Source: UBA1306 sp964396415
Lineage (GTDB): Bacteria > Spirochaetota > Spirochaetia > Treponematales > Rectinemataceae
Length of the DNA: 8,526 nt
Direction: 5' to 3'
Assembly: GCA_964396415.1 (NCBI GenBank)
Contig: CAYNFM010000125.1
Span: 1-8,526, forward strand
Within the stretch, counting starts at the first letter, position 1. Every line of letters begins with the position of its first letter. Below the pieces are notes generated by a model, which made no database searches, had not been told where the DNA came from, and was given only the letters and a program-made list of their open reading frames with translations. Positions 1 through 5,322 of this stretch are shown here, one piece after another. A program made the translations under genes and the position numbers.

Positions 1-170
1 TAGTAGGCGGCGTCGATGATGTTCACCAGGGTGGGGTAGGAGAAATAGTTGCGCCCGAAGATGCCGAAAAAGACATAGAGAATGACCAGCGCGGCCGGAG
101 CAAGTACCCATTTCAGCCCGCGCTCGAGGAAACGCTGCATACTGCCGATTTCTTGAGTGTCGTTTGCCAT
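1..170 (-). CDS. Sugar ABC transporter permease (MglC/RbsC type), N-terminal fragment
   Basis: This would be the inner-membrane channel subunit working with the ATPase encoded just upstream. Only about 56 codons are in the window; the gene runs off the left edge. The start is ATG at 170, with AGGAG nine nt upstream inside the end of the ATPase gene; the gap between the genes is 5 nt, so translation is probably coupled. The visible protein has a short polar cytoplasmic start (MANDTQEIGSMQRFLERG), then one hydrophobic segment (about residues 23-38, WVLAPAALVILYVFFG), then FGRNYFSYPTLVNI. This order (first membrane helix, then a short loop with an F-x-T/S-x-x-N-[IL] pattern) is typical of carbohydrate-uptake-2 permeases such as RbsC and MglC. 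Substrate cannot be told from the fragment. The family call rests on this short stretch plus the neighbouring ATPase. Confidence 0.85.
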   Translation of the reverse strand, partial: MANDTQEIGSMQRFLERGLKWVLAPAALVILYVFFGIFGRNYFSYPTLVNIIDAAY

Positions 171-175
171 GCTGG

Positions 176-1741
176 TCAGCTCCTACTTAGGACGGCCTGG
201 TGGCCCATGGTCGCGTATCCCATGATGGCTTCCTGGCTCGCTTTCTCGATGGGAAGCTCTCCCGTGAGCCTTCCCTCGCACATGACGATGATGCGATCGC
301 TCATGCGAAGTATCTCGGGCAGCTCCGACGAGATCATGATGATCGACTTCCCTTCCTTGGTAAGCTCGTTCATGAGCGTATATATTTCGCTCTTCGCGCC
401 GACGTCGATGCCGCGGGTGGGCTCGTCGAAGATCAGGATCTCGCAGTTCCGGATCAGCCACTTCGCGATGACGACCTTCTGCTGGTTCCCTCCGGAGAGA
501 TTCCGCAGGAGCTGCTCGAGGGAGGGCGTGCGGATATTCAGCTTATGGACGTAGTCATCGCTGACCTGGCCGACCTTCTTCGCGTGAATGAAGAGGCCGC
601 GCTCGAATCGGTCGTAGGTCGCCATCGCCATGTTGTCCTTCACGCTCAGGTTGACCGCCAGGCCGAATCTCTTGCGGTCCTCCGAGAGGTAGCCGATGCC
701 GTTGGCCACGGCGTCTTCCGGGGAGGAAATGGCGACCCTGCGCCCGCGGATCTCGATCGCGCCGCCCTGGACCTCGTCCGCGCCGAAGATCGCCCGCGCC
801 GTCTCGGTGCGCCCGGATCCCATCAGCCCCGCCATGCCGAGGATCTCTCCCTCGCGAAGGTCGAAGCTGACGTCCCTCACGAGCTTACCCGCGTTGAGCC
901 GGCTCACCCGAAGGACGACCGGCGCTCCCGCCGCGACGTTGCTCTTCGATTTCGGCTGCTCGTAGATGACGCGCCCGACCATCATGTTGATGATCTGCTG
1001 CTTGGTCACCTCCGAGGTCGGCTTCGTATCGACGCGCTCGCCGTCGCGCATGACCGTCACCCGGTCCGCGATCCTATGGATCTCGTCCAGGCGATGGGAG
1101 ATGTGGATCATTCCCACGCCCTTGGCGGCGAGATCGCGCATGATTGCGAATAGCTCGTCGATCTCGGCGTCCGTCAGGGCCGCCGTCGGCTCGTCCAGGA
1201 TCAGTATCCGGAGACTGTGCGATACGGCCTTGGCGATTTCCACCATCTGCTGCTTCCCGACCGTCAGCCGTCCCAGGGGCTCCTCCGGATCGATGTTCAT
1301 GTTGAGCCGGCGAAGGAGCTCCTCCGCGCGCCTGGCCTGCTCGCGCTTGTCGAGCAGGATGCCGCCCGCCTTGGTGGATTCCCTGCCGATGAAGATGTTC
1401 TGGGCCACCGTGAGGTGATCCATCATGTTCAATTCCTGATGGATGATCCCGATGCCCATCTCGAGGGCGTGCTTCGGATCCCGCGGATTGAACTGATGGC
1501 CGAGATAGTGGATTTCGCCGGAGTCCTTCGGGGTGATGCCGACGAACACTTTCATCAGGGTCGACTTGCCGGCTCCGTTCTCCCCGACGAGGGCGTGGAT
1601 CTCGCCCTCGTCGAGGTCGAAATCCACCTGCCTCAGGGCATGGACGCCGGTGAAGCGCTTGTCTATTCTCCGCATCGAAAGGATTTGGCGGTCCACCTTC
1701 ATTCCTCCGAGATCCTCGACGACGCCCGGTCCGTCGGCCAT
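176..1741 (-). CDS. Sugar ABC transporter ATP-binding protein (MglA/RbsA family, two fused ATPase domains)
   Basis: A 521-residue cytoplasmic protein predicted to power uptake of a monosaccharide or related compound through the permease encoded next to it. It carries two ABC domains in tandem, as in MglA, RbsA and XylG (about 500 residues). Domain 1: Walker A GENGAGKST (53-61), Q-loop HQE (101-103), weak signature LTVGKQQ (159-165), Walker B ILILDEP (179-185), switch His 216. Domain 2: degenerate Walker A GLMGSGRTE (305-313), good signature LSGGNQQ (415-421), Walker B ILIFDEP (435-441), and Ser 471 where the switch His would be. This asymmetry is normal in the family. The start is ATG at 1741: it has GGAGG six nt upstream and overlaps the repressor stop as TGATG. 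The frame stays open upstream, but that is only a shadow of the repressor gene. A later ATG at 1702 has GGAGG only one nt away and is less likely. Galactose, ribose, xylose or other sugars are all possible. Confidence 0.95.
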   Translation of the reverse strand: MADGPGVVEDLGGMKVDRQILSMRRIDKRFTGVHALRQVDFDLDEGEIHALVGENGAGKSTLMKVFVGITPKDSGEIHYLGHQFNPRDPKHALEMGIGIIHQELNMMDHLTVAQNIFIGRESTKAGGILLDKREQARRAEELLRRLNMNIDPEEPLGRLTVGKQQMVEIAKAVSHSLRILILDEPTAALTDAEIDELFAIMRDLAAKGVGMIHISHRLDEIHRIADRVTVMRDGERVDTKPTSEVTKQQIINMMVGRVIYEQPKSKSNVAAGAPVVLRVSRLNAGKLVRDVSFDLREGEILGMAGLMGSGRTETARAIFGADEVQGGAIEIRGRRVAISSPEDAVANGIGYLSEDRKRFGLAVNLSVKDNMAMATYDRFERGLFIHAKKVGQVSDDYVHKLNIRTPSLEQLLRNLSGGNQQKVVIAKWLIRNCEILIFDEPTRGIDVGAKSEIYTLMNELTKEGKSIIMISSELPEILRMSDRIIVMCEGRLTGELPIEKASQEAIMGYATMGHQAVLSRS

Positions 1742-2787
1742 CAGCCACCTCCACCCGCCGCGACTGCGCCTCGCGCGGCGTGAAATCCGCAGGGAACGAG
1801 CTCGGCGGGAAGCAATATCTCGACGGGCGAGGCCGGAGCTTCGTCCCGTATCCTGGCCATAAGGGCGTCGAAGGCAGCGAGGCCCAGGAGCTCGGTGGGC
1901 TGCCTGACCGTGACTACGGGGTTCTCCATGAAGCGGAACCACGCGAGATCGTCGAAGGTAGCCAGGGCCACCCGCGCCGTCGCGGCGCCGCCCGCGGAAG
2001 GAAGGGAGAGCGCCTCGAGGGCCCCGAGGCATATATTGGCGTTTCCGCACAGCAGCGCATCGATCGCGGGGGACGACGACATCCATTCGCCGATCGCGGA
2101 GGATGAATCCTCGCCGTGCGGCAGGCTCATGTTGACGAGCGCCTCGTCGTATGAACCGATTTCGCGCATGGCCCTCTCGTATCCCCTCCAACGCTCTTCC
2201 ATCGTGGAAATCCTCGCCTCGTGGCCGAGGTAGCCGATGCGGCTATTCCCGAGCGCGGCGAGATAATGGACCGCCTCGGAGGCGAGACGGGCGTTCTCGA
2301 TGCCTACGTAATCGAGGGCGGCCCCATGACAGTGGCGGTCGATCTGAACGATCGGCAGATCGTGACCCCTGCGCCCCTGCGGCGGCGACCCGGAATCGAC
2401 CGGAGCCAGGATCATGCCTTCGACTCCCTTTTCGGTGAGGAGCTCCATATAAAGGCGTTCTTTGCCGAGGTCCGCCTCGGAATCGCAGAGGATGACGGCG
2501 TAACCGTTTCGATTCGCGGCCGATTCGATGGCCTTAGTGATCTTCGCGAAATAATCCTCGCGAATATCCGAGATGATCAGGCCGAGAGTCCTTGAACCGG
2601 CGCCCCGAAGGCTTCTCGCGAACTGATTGGGTCTGTAATCAAGCTCGGTTATCGAATCCAGGATGCGTTGCCGGGTTTCCTCCTCGACGAAACGCGTTCC
2701 GTTCAGGACATGCGAGACTGTCGATATCGATACCATCGCCTTGACGGCTACGTCGCGAATGGTACTTTTTCTCCCGGAACTGCTCAT
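1741..2787 (-). CDS. LacI-family transcriptional repressor of the sugar-uptake operon
   Basis: A 348-residue DNA-binding repressor, normal length for LacI/RbsR/PurR proteins. Residues 10-29 form the helix-turn-helix (IRDVAVKAMVSISTVSHVLN), followed by TRFVEEETRQRI. YRPN (51-54) leads into the hinge helix with ARSLRG (57-62), which in this family inserts Leu into the central CpG of the operator. The rest (from about residue 65, RTLGLIISDI) is the periplasmic-binding-protein-like effector domain, with IVQIDRHCHG and the VGIENARLASEAVHYL region. Where most family members have AGVS in the recognition motif, this one reads AMVS. The start is ATG at 2787, with GAGGAG ten nt upstream; the other in-frame ATG at 2847 lies upstream of the predicted transcription start and before the DNA-binding motif. 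The last codon overlaps the ATPase start, so the repressor is the first gene of the operon it probably controls. The effector is likely the transported sugar or a derivative (inference). Confidence 0.93.
   Translation of the reverse strand: MSSSGRKSTIRDVAVKAMVSISTVSHVLNGTRFVEEETRQRILDSITELDYRPNQFARSLRGAGSRTLGLIISDIREDYFAKITKAIESAANRNGYAVILCDSEADLGKERLYMELLTEKGVEGMILAPVDSGSPPQGRRGHDLPIVQIDRHCHGAALDYVGIENARLASEAVHYLAALGNSRIGYLGHEARISTMEERWRGYERAMREIGSYDEALVNMSLPHGEDSSSAIGEWMSSSPAIDALLCGNANICLGALEALSLPSAGGAATARVALATFDDLAWFRFMENPVVTVRQPTELLGLAAFDALMARIRDEAPASPVEILLPAELVPCGFHAARGAVAAGGGG
1748..1752 (-). promoter_or_regulatory. Ribosome binding site that fixes the ATPase start
   Basis: GGAGG on the minus strand, six nt before the ATG at 1741 and inside the last codons of the repressor gene. 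It supports the 1741 start over the much longer upstream open frame and over the ATG at 1702. With the TGATG overlap it suggests translational coupling of repressor and ATPase. Confidence 0.75.
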
Positions 2788-2797
2788 CGATCCAGGA

Positions 2798-2803
2798 CTC
2801 CTC
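2798..2803 (-). promoter_or_regulatory. Ribosome binding site of the LacI-family gene
   Basis: GAGGAG on the minus strand, ten nt before the ATG at 2787. The spacing is a little long but it is the only good site nearby. It supports starting the protein at MSSSGRK, nine residues before the helix-turn-helix. Confidence 0.55.
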
Positions 2804-2811
2804 AACCATAA

Positions 2812-2831
2812 AAACGTTTGCGCAAAGCTTT
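2812..2831. promoter_or_regulatory. Probable LacI-family operator, 20-bp imperfect palindrome
   Basis: AAACGTTTGCGCAAAGCTTT is symmetric about the CpG at 2821/2822. The inner ten bases TTTGCGCAAA are a perfect palindrome, the next two pairs mismatch, and the outer three pairs match, giving 8 of 10 pairs. Size, symmetry and a central CpG fit LacI-family operators. It lies from about +1 to +21 of the predicted minus-strand promoter, where a bound repressor would block transcription, so autoregulation is the simplest reading. Two shorter palindromes, AAACGTTT (2812-2819) and AAAGCTTT (2824-2831), form the outer parts. That this particular repressor binds it is inference. Confidence 0.6.
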
Positions 2832-2838
2832 CGATACA

Positions 2839-2867
2839 ACAATCCACGAAAAAACCGGATCTGTCAA
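2839..2867 (-). promoter_or_regulatory. Sigma70-type promoter of the repressor/sugar transporter operon
   Basis: Minus strand: -35 TTGACA (2867-2862, perfect), a 17-nt spacer, -10 GATTGT (2844-2839; weak overall but with the key A and final T). Transcription would start near 2832, at the edge of the palindrome. The AT-rich stretch just upstream (2868-2884) could act as an UP element. That stretch also holds a perfect TATAAT (2882-2877) with a poor -35 CTTGCA (2905-2900) 17 nt away, so a second, weaker upstream promoter is possible. Confidence 0.65.
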
Positions 2868-2970
2868 CAGAAATTAATTATATTCGGGCCACATTTTTCT
2901 GCAAGCAAAGCGAGTTTTATGATTAGCTCACGTTTCAGACGATAGTCTTACCCGCTTCCCTTGCCGACCG

Positions 2971-2999
2971 TTTACAGCCTCCCATCCAGCGGGTATCAT
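2971..2999 (+). promoter_or_regulatory. Sigma70-type promoter of the caspase-like lipoprotein gene
   Basis: Plus strand: -35 TTTACA (2971-2976), 17-nt spacer, -10 TATCAT (2994-2999), each matching five of six consensus bases. Transcription would start near 3006, giving a short leader of about 20 nt. GAGG at 3014-3017 sits nine to ten nt before the ATG at 3027 and serves as the ribosome binding site. The 238-nt region between the two divergent genes is visibly richer in A/T than the coding regions around it. Confidence 0.7.
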
Positions 3000-3026
3000 T
3001 AGGTTTAACAATCGAGGTCCCAGGCT

Positions 3027-4460
3027 ATGAAAGCAGCAGTTTCCCTAGCGTTCCTAGCGCTCTTGCTCCCGATATCCTGCGCCAGCCCACCCGCGGCTCC
3101 ATTGTATACCCAAGGCATCGCCGCCCCGGTCTTCGGGCAAAGCCAGGAGATACCTGAAGGCATGGGGAGGCTGGTAATCGGCCGCTCCTCGTCCACTTCG
3201 GTACCGGGCGGCGGATTCGAGATCCAGATAAACGGGAAGCACATCGCATCGGTCGATAATGGAAGCTACGTGCAGCTTTACGCGGAAGCCGGAACCTATG
3301 AAGCCAAGATGGGCTGGAGCGTCTTGGGAAGCCCGTTCTATATCTTCAGTCAAACCATCATAATCGAAGCCGGCAAGACCGGCTACTTGGAATGGCGGCA
3401 CGCAGGGCTATCGTCCGGGAAGCTTGCGACTTTCGCTCAATTCCCGCAACTGAACTATGGCCGCATGCAGGCCGAAGATCCGTATTGCGTCGCGATCTAT
3501 CTCGACGGTTCCACGGTCGCTCGGGGCGGAGCCGTCCATTCTCCCCTTTCCGCCTCCCCGCGAAGCGAGAGCGCCGTGGCTGGACCGGGGAGCGACGCCG
3601 ACGAGGACTCGACGGCCCTCGATTTCGATGTCCCCCGGGGAACGAGCATCCTCTCGAAGAACGCGATAGCCATCGTTATCGGCAATCGGGATTACCGGCA
3701 CGGCACGAGTCCCGTAAAGTTCGCCCTGAACGACGCCGCGGCCTTCCGCGAGACCCTGCTACGGAGCTTCGGGATCGATCCGAACGATCTATGGTACTAC
3801 CGGAACGCCGGCCTCGCCGACATGATCAGCCTCTTCGGCGGCGAGGGCGGAGTCAAGAGCTCGCGCATCTACCGGACCGCGTCGCTGCGCGATACGCCCG
3901 CCGACGTCATCATCTACTACTCGGGCCACGGAGCCCCGTCGACCTCGGGGACGACGAAGGGCAAGGGATACCTTCTGCCGGTCGACGCCGACGTCCTCTC
4001 GATAGAGAGCACGGGCTACCCGATCGACCTCCTCCTCGCCAACATCGAGACTATGAAGGGCGACGCCATCGTCGGAAGGTGCTGGATCGCGATCGACGCG
4101 TGCTTCAGCGGCCAGAGCGGGGACGGCTCCCTCCTCGTCAAGAACGTCTCGGGCCTGGCGATCGTCCCCGCCTTCCCGAAGGAAGCGCCGAAGGACAGCG
4201 TCATCATGCTCGCCTCCTCGGGAGAGGAGTTCGCCTCCTGGTATCCGGAGAAGAGGCACGGCCTGTTCACCTACTTCCTGCTCAAGGGCCTCGCGGGCGC
4301 GGCCGACGCGAAGGGCGACGGATCGGTGAGCGTCGCCGAGCTGTCGAGCTACCTGCAGAAGTGGGTGCCCCGCTTCGCGAACGGCCTCAACGCGCAGGAG
4401 CAGACGCCGCAGGTCCTGGAAAGCGGCGAAATCGGCGGCTTCCTGAAGCTGAAGGAATAG
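3027..4460 (+). CDS. Caspase-like (peptidase C14) predicted lipoprotein with DUF2846-like N-terminal domain
   Basis: A 477-residue predicted cysteine protease anchored outside the cytoplasm. Residues 1-18 are a lipoprotein signal (MKAAVSLAFLALLLPISC; Cys18 would be lipidated; the box PISC is looser than the classical LAGC). Residues 47-125 look like a small beta domain of the DUF2846 kind: an R-S-S start, INGKHIASVDNGSYVQL, then an AGT and an EAGKTGYLEW segment. Residues 165-210 are a low-complexity acidic/Ser/Gly linker. The caspase-like domain spans about 211-425: AIAIVIGNRDY (214-223), ALNDA (233-237), YYSGHG with catalytic His301, KGYLLPVDAD, and IDACFSG with nucleophile Cys359. Asp357, two residues before the Cys, is the position that in metacaspases lines an acidic pocket, hinting at cleavage after Arg/Lys (inference). 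Residues 427-438 (DAKGDGSVSVAE) resemble an EF-hand loop with Lys at the third position. It has its own promoter and no evident partner gene. The substrate is unknown. Confidence 0.88.
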   Translation: MKAAVSLAFLALLLPISCASPPAAPLYTQGIAAPVFGQSQEIPEGMGRLVIGRSSSTSVPGGGFEIQINGKHIASVDNGSYVQLYAEAGTYEAKMGWSVLGSPFYIFSQTIIIEAGKTGYLEWRHAGLSSGKLATFAQFPQLNYGRMQAEDPYCVAIYLDGSTVARGGAVHSPLSASPRSESAVAGPGSDADEDSTALDFDVPRGTSILSKNAIAIVIGNRDYRHGTSPVKFALNDAAAFRETLLRSFGIDPNDLWYYRNAGLADMISLFGGEGGVKSSRIYRTASLRDTPADVIIYYSGHGAPSTSGTTKGKGYLLPVDADVLSIESTGYPIDLLLANIETMKGDAIVGRCWIAIDACFSGQSGDGSLLVKNVSGLAIVPAFPKEAPKDSVIMLASSGEEFASWYPEKRHGLFTYFLLKGLAGAADAKGDGSVSVAELSSYLQKWVPRFANGLNAQEQTPQVLESGEIGGFLKLKE

Positions 4461-4489
4461 GGCTCACGGGCGGGAGTAATCCGGCGAGT
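4461..4489. other. Short convergent gap without a recognisable terminator
   Basis: The caspase-like gene (plus) and the dehydrogenase gene (minus) converge, with 29 nt between their stop codons. I see no stable hairpin followed by a T-run on either strand, only a weak GGCTC/GAGCC pair 30 nt apart. Transcription may end by a factor-dependent route or inside the opposing gene. Confidence 0.4.
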
Positions 4490-5305
4490 CTATGCGAGCC
4501 CCGCGTGCCTCGCGGAGAGCCTCGCCCAGGCCGACGGCGCATGGCGCGACAGGAAAAGGCCCAGGCGATGCTCGAGGCCGAAGGCCACCGTAACTTCCTG
4601 CCGGCCTCCGATCGCGGCGCGCAGGATGCGGCGCGCGACGGGCGCCGGGTCGGCGCCGCTCTCGATGCGTCGGTCCTCGGCGGCCGTGGGCCTGCCGTCT
4701 CCCGTGAGCGCGTTGTGCGCGATAGAGGTGCGAACGTAGCCCGGATAGACCGTAACCACGCGCACGCCGGTTCCGACGAGCTCCGAGCGGAGGTTCTGGA
4801 ACAGCCCCGCCAGGGCGTGCTTGGCCGCGGAGTACGCGGGCCGCATGGGCATTCCCGCGAGCCCGATGAAGCTCGACACGGCCGCGATGCAGCCCGAGCG
4901 CCGCTCGATCATGGCGGGTAGGCAGCGCCTCACCATATCGACCTGGGCCCCGAAGTCGAGGTTCATGACGCGGTCGAAGGCCGCCGGCGTCGTATCGAGG
5001 AAGGTCGATCGCTGCGAGATCCCCGCGTTGAGGATGACGAGGTCCGGGGCCCCGAGGAGGGTCGGCGCGCGATCGCAGGCCCCGGCCCGGGCTTCGGCAT
5101 CCTCGAGGTCGAAGGCGAGGGCTCGAGTTCCCCCGGCCCCGAGACGGTCGCACTCGCGCGCGACATCGTCCAAAAGCGCTTCTCGCCTGCCCGAAAGGAT
5201 CAACCGCGCGCCTTGGCGCGAGGCCTCGAGGGCGATCGCCTTCCCTATCCCGGAGGAGGCGCCCGTAATCCAGATCACCTTTCCCCGCAGCTCGACCATG
5301 GCCAT
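4490..5305 (-). CDS. Short-chain dehydrogenase/reductase (classical SDR), substrate unknown
   Basis: A 271-residue cytoplasmic NAD(P)-dependent oxidoreductase with a single Rossmann fold. Visible motifs: cofactor loop TGASSGIG (14-21), SGRRE after the second beta strand (38-42; Arg40/Arg41 favour NADP), acidic Asp66 in FDLED, NAG (93-95), Asn115, catalytic Ser145 in AAVSS, Tyr158 and Lys162 in YSAAK, and PG (188-189). All catalytic residues of a classical SDR are present. The C-terminal tail (about 235-271) is basic and hydrophobic (LEHRLGLFLSRHAPSAWARL) and might touch the membrane, as in some lipid-related SDRs of the DHRS7 kind; this is speculation. The start is ATG at 5305, chosen over the ATG at 5299 because GGAGGT lies five nt upstream. 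It follows the YgiQ-type gene by 17 nt and is probably the last gene of that operon. The reaction cannot be assigned from sequence. Confidence 0.92.
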   Translation of the reverse strand: MAMVELRGKVIWITGASSGIGKAIALEASRQGARLILSGRREALLDDVARECDRLGAGGTRALAFDLEDAEARAGACDRAPTLLGAPDLVILNAGISQRSTFLDTTPAAFDRVMNLDFGAQVDMVRRCLPAMIERRSGCIAAVSSFIGLAGMPMRPAYSAAKHALAGLFQNLRSELVGTGVRVVTVYPGYVRTSIAHNALTGDGRPTAAEDRRIESGADPAPVARRILRAAIGGRQEVTVAFGLEHRLGLFLSRHAPSAWARLSARHAGLA

Positions 5306-5310
5306 ACGCC

Positions 5311-5316
5311 ACCTCC
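5311..5316 (-). promoter_or_regulatory. Strong ribosome binding site of the SDR gene
   Basis: GGAGGT on the minus strand within the 17-nt gap after the YgiQ-type gene, five nt from the ATG at 5305. It decides between the two close in-frame ATGs (5305 and 5299) in favour of the first. Confidence 0.7.
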
Positions 5317-5322
5317 CTTCCG

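Noticed and set aside
200..1153. 317-codon plus-strand open frame opposite the ABC ATPase
   Set aside because: Antisense shadow of a gene with intact Walker and signature motifs; no ribosome binding site or recognisable domain.
1742..2191. N-terminal extension of the ATPase frame up to 2191
   Set aside because: Arg-rich sequence unlike any domain and fully inside the repressor gene; the ATG at 1741 has a good ribosome binding site and matches family length.
2788..2847. 20-residue longer repressor starting at 2847
   Set aside because: This ATG lies upstream of the predicted transcription start (about 2832), and the extra residues precede the usual LacI-family N-terminus.
2663..2926. Small plus-strand open frame of 87 codons before the lipoprotein gene
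   Set aside because: It overlaps the start of the repressor gene in antisense, has no evident ribosome binding site and crosses the predicted operator and promoter.
4461..4500. Possible bidirectional terminator between the convergent genes
   Set aside because: Only a five-base GGCTC/GAGCC pair with a 30-base loop and no T-run; too weak.
3392..4921. Long plus-strand open frame (509 codons) across the caspase-like and SDR genes
   Set aside because: Arg/Pro-rich translation with no recognisable domain; it spans two convergent genes and is an out-of-frame product of high GC.
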